Shown: piece by piece, positions 11,745 through 22,256 of the stretch
How the letters are laid out: every line of letters begins with the position of its first letter
How positions within the stretch are numbered: the first letter of the stretch is position 1
Assembly (NCBI GenBank): GCA_019633425.1
Contig: WSUB01000291.1
Span: 1,151-34,090, forward strand
Direction: 5' to 3'
DNA: 32,940 nucleotides
Origin: Tulasnella sp. 424
Lineage: Eukaryota; Basidiomycota; Agaricomycetes; Cantharellales; Tulasnellaceae
The notes under the pieces: generated by a model
Seen by the model: only the letters and a program-made list of their open reading frames with translations
Told to the model about the DNA's origin: nothing
The model's database searches: none
Made by a program: the position numbers and the translations under genes

Positions 11745-11814
11745 GTTGGGGTGAGATCTTTCTTTAATGAGAGTTGTGGTTCAAGATGACAAAACTGACA
11801 TAACATTGTCGCAG

Positions 11815-11940
11815 TCAACCAATCAAGCAGTCTACGATGGGGCCGTCACTTCCGGCCATTCCACGACTCTCGGCGGCGTCACCGAAACGCACGGGTCAGT
11901 CTTAGCATCGCAAACACCGCGAGTCGAGTCTCTCTGCTAA
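11815..11940 (+). pseudogene. Orphaned Ser-rich tail exon after kinase copy 1
   Basis: After TCGCAG the sequence reads STNQAVYDGAVTSGHSTTL, then GVTETHG and SQTPRVES, ending at TAA 11938-11940. These blocks match separate parts of the giant gene near 4347, 5485 and 5785. They also match the tail exon of kinase copy 2 at 16747. In copy 1 the kinase frame stops at 11744, so this exon is probably not translated with it. It breaks off into PHYHD1 3' flank at about 11935 and lacks the usual KVDG.RRGA end. Confidence 0.6.
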
Positions 11941-12085
11941 AGTCATTGTTGTTTTTTGTCTTTTGTTTTTCTTTCTACGCTTTGTCTCTACTACGTACTT
12001 CAACTTCAATTCAACTATCGATCAGCCGTCTGTCGCTCTGTGGGTGTTCGGGGTCCCAATTGGCCTGCACGACTTGTAAAAAAGA

Positions 12086-12186
12086 TCACGCAAGAACCGC
12101 GAACAACTTGGAAACGGCATCTCCTTCGTAGGTTGCAGCCAGTTCTTGGCATCGTATTGCGCGTACGGTTCCGATTCGATCATGTG
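12086..12186 (-). pseudogene. PHYHD1-like fragment, copy 2 (last exon only)
   Basis: Only about 100 bp of the final exon remain: MIESEPYAQYDAKNWLQPTKEMPF, then a one-base deletion in the T run of the PFSKLF codons shifts the frame. The T-rich 3' flank from about 11941 is also shared with the other copies. The opposite end stops abruptly at an unrelated repeat starting near 12183. Confidence 0.8.
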
Positions 12187-12420
12187 GCTTACAGCACGAT
12201 TTTGGCCGAGTCTCCTCAGAGCGGGATCTCGCTCCCGCCGAGAGCGGAAGGAGCTGGGATGGCTAATTTGACGACAAGTAGCTCCATCGACAGCAACGAC
12301 AGGCATTTGTTGACGGATAACAGTATGGCTTACAGCATGACTTTGGCCGAGTCCCCTCATAGTGGGATCTCGCTCCTGCTGAGAGTGGAAGGAGAAGGAG
12401 CTGTGATGGCTGATTCGATG
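12183..12420 (+). repeat. Direct tandem repeat, period 141 bp
   Basis: Sequence beginning gtggcttacagc at 12183 recurs as atggcttacagc at 12324. The period is a multiple of three and a plus-strand frame stays open through both units, giving AYSMTLAESPHSGISLL twice, to a TAG at 12454. Some differences between the units are third-position changes. It may be a scrap of an unrelated coding gene caught at the duplication breakpoint. I do not recognise it. Confidence 0.6.
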
Positions 12421-12944
12421 GGCAACAGTGGACTTGTCCACGCTGAGAAGGCGTAGAGACGAAGATGATGATGATATCATAGGGACTTTTTTCTTCGTTT
12501 CATGTCCTATTAATCTCGAATGAATGGATAGTACGCGCCTCGATAGCAGTGTTGTCTCGTATCGTATCTTCAAGATTTACGTTACTTCGGTCGCGTTAAC
12601 CCGAGCAACGGGTTGGCTACGGGCGGAACTGGGCAGACCGCTCACCTCCACTTTGTCAAGCACCGGCGGGGGCCTTTAGAATACTCAAAAAAAGCCTTTT
12701 TCTCTCCGCGTAGAGTCTCGACTGTCAGGGCGGTTTCGATGGGAAATGGGGTCTCGGCCATGCCAGATTACCCCCCGGTGCACGCGCTGTGGTGCACCAA
12801 CATGGAAAACAGTGAGCGATTGCACATGAAAACGACCCTCCATAAGTTCACGATCTGCAGAGATTGCTTAGATGCACCACCGTTACGAGCGTCTCTGATT
12901 GGGATGTGGGCCCCTTCCGTACATCTCATCGACCGGGAACGCAA
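12421..12944. other. Unassigned segment at a duplication breakpoint
   Basis: No convincing gene. The longest frame begins at 12613 and runs into the duplicated tail in another frame, so I do not call it. This segment has no counterpart in the other junctions of the array. It may be remnant sequence from where the duplicated block was joined. Confidence 0.4.
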
Positions 12945-13411
12945 TCACAGAGATCCAGCCAGTCGAGACCGTCCTCCTCAAGGGTCCAGCCTTGCATATC
13001 GTTTCTAACGTTCGTCTGTCGTCGACCAGCTCGGTTACTCAAGTCGAGAGCTCCGAATCATCCTCGGTCCAAGGAACCGTCCAGTCGGTCGTCGTTGAGT
13101 CGACGGGCGAGACGCAAGTCAGCGGACGACGCACCTCTCCTCTTCCTACTCTGATGCCCTTGAAAGTCGGCCCTCCTTCGGTGTTCATGACCGGCATGGA
13201 ATCCCCTTTCACGCCTTCCCCGAGGGTCACTGTTGAGGGCGAGTCTTCTACTGTCGTCGTTGATCAAGGTGTTACTGCTGTCCAATCGTCGTCGGCCACC
13301 CGCAAGTCGTTCTCCTCGTCGTCTTCCGAAATCCGGACCTCTTCCTCTTCCTCTGCTGTCGAAACCCTTGCTACGACGTTGAAGGTCGACGGTATCAGAC
13401 GCGGCGCGTGA
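12945..13411 (+). pseudogene. Copy of the 3' end of the giant Ser-rich gene
   Basis: Matches about 7757-8223 of the giant gene with few changes, from EIQPVETVLLKGPAL to KVDGIRRGA and its stop at 13409. It has lost its upstream exons. It keeps the GTGAGT overlap with the stop and the AG|GT terminal intron pair. The frame is still open, so it is very recent or can still serve as a terminal exon. No start codon or promoter is evident. Confidence 0.8.
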
Positions 13412-13806
13412 GTTGGTGATGGGAGCCTATTTTGAAGCGGATGCCACATATGTCAACAGGTGAGAAACTGCGCTCTCCCGATCATGATGACTCTGCGTAT
13501 TAACCCGATGTTCCCTCTTTTTCTCTAGAACTATTTCACTTACGAACATCATGAGCTACCAATGAACATTTTCTTTTTTTCTTCCTTTTACTTGATTATG
13601 AACGATTCTTAGTGTAATTCATCCATAGCGTTTTTTTTCTGGACACTCATGCTCTTTCCTAAAGTCATTGTTGTTTTTGTCTTTTGTTTTTCTTTCTACG
13701 CTTTGCCTCTACTACGTACTTCGACATCAATTTAACTATCGATCAGCCGTTTGTCGTTCGGTGTGTGTCCAGGTTCCTAAGCCAACCAGCGCGGTGTATA
13801 CAAAGA
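13412..13806. other. Duplicated 3' flank, third copy
   Basis: Counterpart of 8224-8616, with the terminal introns and T-rich convergent 3' UTR region. No separate gene. Confidence 0.5.
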
Positions 13807-14006
13807 TCACGCATGAACCGCGAACAACTTGGAAAACGGTATCTCCTTTGTAGGCTGCAGCAAGTTCTTGGTATCGTATTGCGCGTACGACTCCGATTCG
13901 ATCATGTGGAAGGTATACGCGTAGCGAGTCTTGGAGCTTGTGTTCTTCTCGGACTTGTGAAGTCTTCGAGGGCGAACCAGAACCCGAGTGCCGATCGGCG
14001 TTTGTG
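13807..14006 (-). pseudogene. PHYHD1-like fragment, copy 3, internally deleted
   Basis: Retains the end of the last exon (SEKNTSSKTRYAYTFHMIE to KLFAVHA, stop at 13807-13809). It then jumps at about 13958 to GFWFALEDF of the previous exon. The intervening intron, the LIHGSVLH iron-ligand segment and much of the preceding exon are gone. It is non-functional. It shares the edge next to the kinase with copy 1. Confidence 0.85.
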
Positions 14007-14159
14007 AGGTGGTCGTCGATTGTTCGGCGGTAAGCGGTCGTACTCGGAGATCGTACAACAACGTGGCATACACGTGGCAGCACCAGAGAACCCATGATGA
14101 TCGTTCTTCCGCCGTGTCTCGCAAATCGTGCTATCCCATCCACCTCTACTTCTTGACCC

Positions 14160-16977
14160 ATGAGCAATACAAAAAAATTCAACAATGAAGATCTTGACCC
14201 AAATGTCTTGGTAGGTCACTTGCTCATAATTGGCCGCACGGTCTGCGATGAGCGCTGACAATGAGATACAAAGAACAAGGCACTTCAGTCCCTGTCGGAT
14301 TATTATATCCCGAAACGCCGGCTCATCATTCGTGCCAGTGAACAGCCCCTTGGCGTTGGAGGGTTCGGAACGGTAAAACTTGCAGACCTATGGCCGACGA
14401 TTTGGATCCCGTTTGTTACTCCCCCGACCACAGTCGCAGTGAAGGAACTGCGAACAGAGAATTATTATGGGGCGCCGTTGAGGACTGCTGTTGTTGGTCC
14501 AGGAGTTCCTTGCTCGTTACGGACGGCGATCGTTGATTCCTACTCATTTTCAGAGACTGGCAAGGGAGATTAAAGTCTGGGCGTCATGCAAACACGATAA
14601 TATCCTCGAGTTTACTGGATATTATCTCAGCGGGGACTTTCGGACCGCTTACTTGGTATCCCCGTACATGGCCAATGGCAATATGAAGGATTACCTATCT
14701 CGGAGGGCAATATCGCAAGAGCGGCGACTGGAGTTGGTAAGTGGAACTCAACTCACCGCTTCTCAACAATGGCCTTGCAATACGACTGAGAAGGTCGTGA
14801 TAGGTTTTGGATACCATCAAGGGCCTTGCCTATCTTCACTCAAAAGATCCACCTATCGTGCACGGGGATCTCAAGTCGGTATGTTTACCTTTAACTATCA
14901 ACCACAATTCCACCCCCGACTACTCTCTATTTTTTGGCATCAGTTCTGAAGGCTTGTTCCGTTATCCTGCCCGAACCCGTTTTAACTCGTTGCTTTTTAC
15001 CTTCAAACCCTTGGCTGAAAATAGCTAAATGTGCTCGTGAATGAGGCGCGCCAAGCGCTGCTTTCCGACTTCGGCCTCGCCCAGGCAATGGAAGACAAAC
15101 CGACAGGACTAAGCACTAGCAACGGTTTCAAAGGAACAATTCGATACACAAGCCCCGAGGTATTGAACGGAAGCCCGCGGGACTGTCCAAGTGATATTTG
15201 GGCCTGGGGATGTCTTGCTCTGGAGGCGAGTATCTCGAGATTTTAAGAGCTGCCATCGGTTGGTGACCAAGGAATCAACTATATAACAGATACTAACTGG
15301 CAATCCTCCGTATCATGAATGTCAAAACGAGACCCAAGTGCTGGTTTTAATCTGCGGGCATCAGGATCATCGCAGGACGCCAGAGCCATCAGATATGTCA
15401 ACGCTACCCTCTACCGTACTGGACTTGCTCAGGATGTGCTGGAGCTTCGAGCCCGGTCGAAGGCCTGATGCTCGGCAGTGTGTCGATGAAGTTCAAAACA
15501 CATACTGGGTAATGTATTTTCCTTGCTACGGCTGCACACACAGGACTCTCACTTCACTGGCTATTGTTCCAAATACAGTATTCAACGGTACTAGGTTCCA
15601 GTCTACCGGCCCATTTATTTGCTCCATCAGCGAGATTGGATCGTTCAATAGAGCCGGAGGACTGGAACGATCTGGTCATTAACGTTTCTATCGCCAGACT
15701 TTCACTCCGAGACACAGATAAGGTCGTTATGGTTAGGAGCTTTGATATATCTTCCAGGCAACTCGTCGCTGGGAGGATACTAGCGGACGAGTTGAATCAA
15801 CGATGGGCCCTGAAGCACGAGAACCTGATTGAACTTGCAGGATACTCGATGAATCGAAGTTTGCAAAGATTGTATCTTATATCGCCTTATATGGGCGAAA
15901 CTCCCCTGCTGGAATATCTGCGCCGAAACCGGCACTTGGTGCCAGGGGCAAGATTAAAGCTGGTATGGTTCTGCCCATCTATCAGGTGACGACGCTGATT
16001 GGGTCTAACCATGCTGTAGCTTCAGGACATGCTGAATGGGCTCATATATCTTCATTCCTCCGCCGTGAATGTGGTGCACGGCGCCCTAAACCCAGTAAGT
16101 CAATCGTTTACATTTACCGGGGATGATGAGTAACGAGAATAATCACCTTGGATTATAATGTCTCTGTCCGGCAATTGAAAACCAGTGGACCGTAGTCGTC
16201 GATGGTGACCGGAAGGCTGTCCTGCCACTCATCGGGAGCCTAATCAATTTCCAGTTCGAGATACATGCTGGACCACTTCAGCGACCTACCTATCTCTGGT
16301 GGGATCCCCAGCAATGGGATCCACATACGCTCCACCCGAAATCAGACATCTGGTCGTGGGCATGTATCGTCCTGCAGGTAAGGCTGTACCAACTCTCCTA
16401 CTCTTAAGTGGCGTGCTTACCCTGCCCTTTTTGGTTAATAGGTGATGTGTGAAATTCGACAATTCGACGGTACCTCGATCCATAAGCCCGAGTTCACGAA
16501 CTTCCCGAAATACGCTATTCCCGGCAAAGACCCCAAGCCAGTCCCAACGCCTATCCTCCCGGACCGCTTACTCAGTCTTTTAATAAAGTGTTGGAGTCGG
16601 GATCCTGATCAGAGACCGACAGCAAGTGATTGCTCGGATGTCCTTGATCTCGTAATTCAGGAAAATTTGGAGTTAGTTGGGGTGAGATCTTTCTTTTAAC
16701 AATAGTGGTGGTTCAAGATGACAAAACTGACGTAATATTGTCGCAGTCAACCAATCAAGCAGTCTACGGTGTGGCCGTCACTTCCGGCCATTCCACGACT
16801 CTCGATGGCGTCACCGAAACGCACAGTTCCACCGTCGATGTCGCTACCTCCACCTCGTCGGCCGCGCGCAAATCGTTCTCCTCCTCGTCTTCCGAAATCC
16901 GGACCTCCTCTTCTTCCTCCTCTGTCGAAACCCTTCATACGACGTTGAAGGTCGACGGTGTCAGACGCGGCGCGTGA
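14160..16977 (+). CDS. TKL kinase-pseudokinase with Ser/Thr-rich tail, copy 2
   Basis: Ten exons mirror copy 1: 14160-14210, 14289-14492, 14554-14736, 14804-14878, 15025-15225, 15290-15508, 15579-15962, 16020-16094, 16186-16377, and 16442-16681. An eleventh exon, 16747-16977, is proposed. Active-site residues are intact in domain 1 (GVGGFGTV, VAVK, HGDLK, DFG) and lost in domain 2 (HGAL, PLIG). The frame continues past the copy-1 stop (TTA instead of TAA) to a GTGAGA donor. A 65-nt intron with CTGAC branch site and GTCGCAG acceptor joins in phase 0 to STNQAVYG...KVDGVRRGA. The model has 684 residues; without the last splice it ends FF* at 16699 (613 residues). Copies differ by small in-frame indels, which suggests selection on the protein. 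Confidence 0.75.
16682..16746 (+). other. Kinase-to-tail junction intron, copy 2
   Basis: GTGAGA donor at 16682, CTGAC 14-18 bases before a GTCGCAG acceptor at 16746, length 65 nt, phase 0 on both sides. Splicing joins LVIQENLELVG to STNQAVYG. If it is retained, translation stops at 16697-16699. Confidence 0.55.
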
Positions 16978-17369
16978 GTTGGTGATGGAAGCCTTATTTG
17001 AAGCGCATGCCACGTATGTCAACAGGTGAGGAAACGCGCTTTCCCGATCATGATGATTCGGCGTATTGACGCGATGAGCTATCCTTTTCTCTAGAACTAT
17101 TTCACTTACGAACATCATGAACTACCAATGAACATTTTTCTTTTTCTTCCTTTTACTCGATTATGAAAGATTCGTTAGTGTAACTCATCCATAGCGTTTT
17201 TTCTGGACACTCATGCTTTCTCCTAAAGGCATTGTTGTTTTTGTCTCTTGTTTTTCTTTCTACGCTTTGTCTCTATCTACGTACTTCAACCTTCAATTCA
17301 ACTATTGATCAACCGTGTATCTCTGTGTGTGTTCAGAGCCCTAACCGACCAGCGCGACTTGTAAAACAA

Positions 17370-19054
17370 TCACGCATGAACCGCGAACAACTTGGAAAAC
17401 GGCATCTCCTTCGTAGGTTGCAGCCAGTTCTTGGCATCGTATTGTGCGTACGGCTCCGATTCGATCATGTGGAAAGTATACGCGTAGCGAGTCTTGGAGC
17501 TTGTGTTCTTTTCGGACTTGTGCAAGACGCTACCGTGGATGAGGACGAGTGTACCTAAGCTCGCCAAGGTCCGAACTGAGCCCCATGATCGGAGACAGAA
17601 CGAAAGCTAGAAAGCTTACCCGCTGGGCAAGGTGGTTGGATGTACTCTCCATCCTCCTTCTTGGCATCGGACGTCGGAGTCTCTTTGGTGCCAGGGAGAG
17701 ATTCGAACCCCGTCCCACCTTGAGGTAATCTCACGAACCGGGATTTCAAAGGAGTGGTCTTGTGAGATCCGGGGAGGAACGAGAGAGCGCCGTTTGAGGG
17801 CGTGCAGTCTTCGAGCGCGAACCAGAAGCCGAGTGCGGATGGCGGGTTCGTGTACTAGGTCATGTGGAGGAGGGGTGAGGTTAGCGTAGCATGTGGAGCA
17901 TTTTTAGGTGGGTTTGAGACGTACGAGGAATGTTCTGGAAAGGGAGGGTCAGTTGAGGAGAGGATGGGGTGGTGATAGGTTGGGGGGACTTACGAGTCGT
18001 TGTGCTCTGGGACTGTGATAAGCCAAGCCGTCCAATGGGAGTGTTATTTTAATCTACGTGTAATTCTCACAGAGATTGGACCCCTACGGCTTACCTTTAC
18101 CTCCGATTTCTGGCTGCTTGAAGATTAACATGCTCTGAAGGACTGCAAGTCAAAAATCCGACATTTCGGAAGGGAGAGAGCGTCCCGTGAGCATCCCCAT
18201 TCCCCAAGCGACGTGCCCGGGTGATCGTACGACCCACCAGCTGGGTCCTTGTGAAACTGGAGGTCTTTAGCTAATGCTTTAAGTTTTTCATTCTGGAGGC
18301 TGACTCTGCGGAAGGTTGGATCAAGTTCGTGCAAGGCTAAAAGACGCGAGACGGATAAGCGCTCATGCAATCGGGTCATGACATCATGACGCCACGCAAA
18401 GGCGCACCATGTCCTATCTTGTTAACCGCCAGTTCCTTGGGTCTGTTGAGCTTGCCGTCAGAGCCGACGGCATCTTCTTCGAGGAAGTATCGGATCTTGT
18501 CCCCCGAATTTAAAAAGTAATCGTCCCCGACGTGCTTGTCTTCGGCCGTCGAATCGCCTGTTGTGAACTTGGTCTGGTACCATGTGCAACGCACGAGCGA
18601 TAGGGTCGAAGATAACCGAGGGTAAAAAAAAAGGAACGGAAGAAAAAAACCAATTATCGAGTAAGTGAGAAGATCTCGTGGTGTCGGGGGTTGTCGTAAT
18701 CATGAGAGGCGGGGAGAGGGGAAATTACGAACGAGCGGTTGGAGGAAGACGCACGGACCATGGGATGACCTTGCAGCGTAAAATCGTCGAGGAGTTGTTT
18801 AGATCGGGTCATCATCTCTTGCGTATCCTCATCAGAGAGGAAATTCGGTATGAGGAGATAGCTGTAAAGAAAAGGGGTGGCGTTTTCTGCAAACGTTTGC
18901 GGGTGGGAGAGGGACTTGAGATCACCCACCCATCTCGGTGAAACTTGCGCAGAAGAGGGGGAGATTGACATTAATGGGGATTGCTACGATGAATGGATGT
19001 ACAGTATATTACCTGGTCGATCTGGTCTTGACTGAGGAATTGCAGATCGGGCAT
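17370..19054 (-). CDS. Phytanoyl-CoA dioxygenase family protein, PHYHD1-like, complete
   Basis: A 2-oxoglutarate/Fe(II) oxygenase of the PHYHD1 type; its substrate is not known. Ten exons, 5' to 3' on the minus strand: 19054-19013, 18943-18930, 18861-18759, 18573-18408, 18336-18238, 18142-18095, 18012-17994, 17934-17925, 17854-17620, 17554-17370. They total 921 nt and 306 residues, close to the family's usual ~290. Exons 2 (14 nt, FHRDG), 7 (19 nt) and 8 (10 nt, TFL) are micro-exons needed to restore the family consensus. Iron ligands are H161-x-D163 (PEHNDS) and H257 (GSVLHKS); R268 (KTRYAYTFH) fits the 2-oxoglutarate site. The FLNSGDKIRYF and NKIGHALHELDP blocks are typical. It converges on the Ser-rich tail. 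Three truncated copies lie upstream in the window. Confidence 0.93.
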
Positions 19055-19370
19055 TGGCAAGTGGGCAGATAACGATATGTGGTGCGTCGATGGTGCGCAA
19101 CTGCAGGTCTCATCTCGCTTACATGTGTTTGCCTGCACGCACCAAAAGGGTCGGCATCGCATCCTCCGACATTCCGACGTTGCGTGGTTCCCTATGGCAG
19201 GACCTCCGTGGTCCAATCAGAGTCACGTCGATTCACTCCACAGCGTCGGTAACCGCCTTGCTTACCGGTCACATAATTTCAAACTCCGACGCAAAGTCAG
19301 CCACCTTAAAATCTGCATGCCGTTCTCGCTCTCACTCCTCTCAACCAACCCAACCCCGTCCCCCCATCGA

Positions 19371-19605
19371 ATGAGCGAAAACGACGATCCTCTTATATCT
19401 CCTTTAAAGCAGACCTACTTACAATTGGGGTGAGTTAGCTAGCTTGCTCTCTTACGCTCATATGACCACCAAGTCCAGTGGGAGCAAATGGCAAGCGGAC
19501 AATGTGCTGACAGGTGGCAACTTGTCTTCCATGCCTTTTAGTACCTGCTACACCCTGCGCTTCACTCGAACAGAACTCGCTATCGACGAGGACAGACCAC
19601 CATAA
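19371..19605 (+). CDS. Possible small protein, 61 residues
   Basis: The ATG at 19371 follows a long pyrimidine-rich leader. Exon 19371-19429, a 49-nt GT-AG intron (19430-19478) and exon 19479-19605 give 61 residues starting MSENDDPLISPLKQTYLQLG and ending ELAIDEDRPP. Composition looks protein-like but I recognise no family. It lies about 315 bp from the divergent PHYHD1 start. It could instead be the upstream part of a longer transcript of the next gene. Confidence 0.4.
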
Positions 19606-19853
19606 GGACTCCCCTCTCGCTACTGCATGGGATAAAGTCAACCAACCGCATTCGAATCGTCTCTCCGGTCAACCAGTTCACATCTCAACTCCCCCATCCG
19701 CGCTGCATCCCGCAATTCTTAGGGCCCTCGATCTTCGCTTTCTAATCGTCATCATCAAATACCTTTCATACAAAGAGAAAATCGCTCTCTACTCGCCGTC
19801 TCTACATATCGTCCTCAGCCACTCTCGTATATTCCATCCCCAACCAGAATAAG

Positions 19854-22256
19854 ATGCGAGCCTCAATCTTTGGGAACCTCCGTGCGGGTACAACCTCGGC
19901 GGCTGGATCCCCCAGTCAAACCCCTCTCTCAGCTCCTAAAGCTGACTCGGCAGTCTACAACGATGTCGAACCTCTTTCGCTGCCTCCACCAGCAGCAACC
20001 AACACCAACACCAACAACGCCGTCCTATCGCCCCCTCCTATCACCGCCCCACGTTCTCGTCCACTCACTCGCCTCACTCCATTCGGCCGTAAATCCTCAC
20101 CAGCTCGCGAAGTCCCAACTCCATCTGCTTCCCCTGCTCCGACTCCCTCTATAACTGCATCGCCGTCTCTCGCTGCGACGACCGGCGTATCGTATTTGGA
20201 TTCCTTGGGATTGAGGTTGGGTGAAGCTGTAAACAAGGCTTTGATTTTACCGCCTGCTCCTCATCCGACCGGTGGAGCGACGGGCATCACCAAAGTCGCT
20301 GCGAATGCCGCGGCTGGAAGTGGCGCGAAAGTGGGAGGTGTGGGTGTTTCAGAGGGCCCTGACGCGGTGTTGAAAGGGAAGCGTCCTTTGCCGCTAGGGC
20401 GAGGACGAGCACTCGGTGCTCTCATCACAAGGTCCGTTTCTTCTTCTTGAGATGAAATCTCGTGACGTATGCTGATCAACTCCAAACACAGTGAACTTCA
20501 TCACGCGTCAAACGTACTGCAAGACTCGTTCTTGCATCGTGCAATCTTGCGCTTGCTCCAACGTCCACTCACGGTCGTCATCACAAACCTCACCCAACAA
20601 GTCACTCAGCTCCTTCTCGCTCCCGATTTTACTCCGAGCGTCCCACTCGTCCTCAACGCGACTCAAGTCCACGCTTTGGCCTACGCGCATTTCGCGTCAG
20701 AGTTGTTGGAGACGTTTGACGCGCTTGGCTTGGGGAGAATTTCGACGAGGGGTGGGCAGGCGGCGAACGATGGGCTTCGACCGCTCAAAGAAGGGTTGGA
20801 GAACGTCGTTTCCAAGGTCGTGGGGCCGTTCGTTTCCGCGATCAAGAGCGAAGTGTCTGCTGTTATCGCCGAATTGGAGAAGGAACCGTCCACCGGTGCC
20901 GCCCCTACGAACGCCGCCTCCACCGCCACAGCCACCCCTTTGTGCTCTGCGGACCAACGATTCGACAAGACCCTCACCCGGATCTCACCTTTGCTCGCTC
21001 GAGTCACGTTTGCTGGTGAACCGACCCAGTCAAGCCACGTCCAGTCGATGCTCGCGACGTTTGAAATTGGAGTAGTGTGGGGTAGCCTCGTGGCTTTGTC
21101 GAATCGCGCGCTTCCTCGTTGCTCTTCCGCGGAAGAGCTGACCCCCCCTCCACGCGAGCCGTCTCCGGATTTGTCGTTGAGGCGCACGGTCAGTGAGGGG
21201 AGGCTGAGGACTCAGCCTAGTGACAGCTCGCTGTCGACCTCGTCGGACGAATCGGCCAAGACCGATTACGCTGCACAGGAGAAGAGGCAGCATTTACCTT
21301 CGTACATCACCCCTCCTGATACACCGCAGATGGCGCCGGTGGGTGGGAAGGAGAAGCCCGCCAAGGCCAAGGAAGCTCAGCCTCAAAAGTCGAGCATGTC
21401 GCTCTCCGCTGCGGTTAACGGCTTGGCGCATTGGACCGCATCGTCGCCGATTATGAGCCCAACGACGTCCCCTCAAGCTTCGTCTCCTCGCCAGATCACC
21501 CCGCCTGGGTCCAAGAAGCTCTCCCTCGTCAAACTCCCATCACTGAAACCCCTCTCGGCTGCTCGCGCACCGTCGCCTCCGACAGTCAAAATCGCAGCTG
21601 CGACTCCATCGTCCCCACTCCGACCTCAACTCCCCGGCGCAGGGGGACTCGATCCGTTCGCCGCGGTGTATAAGCCTTTTGTTCTCGCTTTGCACACCTT
21701 AGCGAGGGACGCCAAGTCGGTCCAGTCGAGCGTCAGGCGGTTGGTCCTCCCCGTTGAAGGCGGCCTCGCGAGGGATGCCGTGGACGAGGCGTTGAAGGAG
21801 TTGGCTGGGTTCGTCGCGTTTACGGATTACCTGGCTGCGCCTGATACGGGTAGCTCCGTACTCCTTTTGGGCACTTTGAAGGATGGAGTGGATTTGGGGA
21901 AAGTGATGGAGAAGACCAGGGAAGCTCCGATGCTGTTGGTCTTGCCCGTGCTATTGAGGGTAGCTCTACTCCCTGCCAAGTTCGACCTCCCCAACCCCAC
22001 CACACCCGCACCCAAAGTCCCCGACACCGTCTCAGCCTGGATCGGCTTACCCGAAGACGAGTACCGCCGGAGCTGCTTGGGCGGGTTCGGCAAAGCGGAC
22101 GAATGCGCTGCGATCGTGGGTAAAGCGGTTCTAAAGAACAAGCGCATCGCGTCGCTTTGCTGGATGAAGGAGTGGTTGGAGAGGAGCGTGAGGGAGGAAG
22201 AGGAGGATAGCAGCAGTGATGAAGAAGATGAGGACGACGTTGGGATTCAAGTTTGA
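19854..22256 (+). CDS. Conserved-looking protein of unknown function, 780 residues
   Basis: Exons 19854-20431 and 20492-22256, separated by a 60-nt phase-2 intron with a CTGATC branch site. The first ~190 residues are Pro/Ser/Ala-rich and probably disordered. A helical, Leu/Val-rich block follows (ELHHASNVLQ... to about residue 330). Next comes a Ser/Pro-rich linker with several SPTTSPQ-type sites, then a second helical block (YKPFVLALHTLARDAKSVQ onward). The end is strongly acidic (EEEEDSSSDEEDEDD). No signal peptide or membrane span is seen. I do not recognise the family. The two helical blocks around a phosphorylatable linker could be a scaffold, but that is a guess. Confidence 0.85.

Noticed and set aside
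11738..11814. Splicing kinase copy 1 to the Ser-rich exon through the GTAAGT at 11738
   Set aside because: The join puts the downstream exon in a non-Ser frame that stops within about 33 codons.
12613..13008. Plus-strand frame of 131 codons
   Set aside because: It enters the duplicated Ser-rich tail in a different frame from the real one, so its 3' half cannot be genuine.
9250..16699. Treating both kinase genes as pseudogenes because their frames are scattered
   Set aside because: Every gap is explained by an intron of plausible size with matching phase, and catalytic residues in domain 1 are intact.
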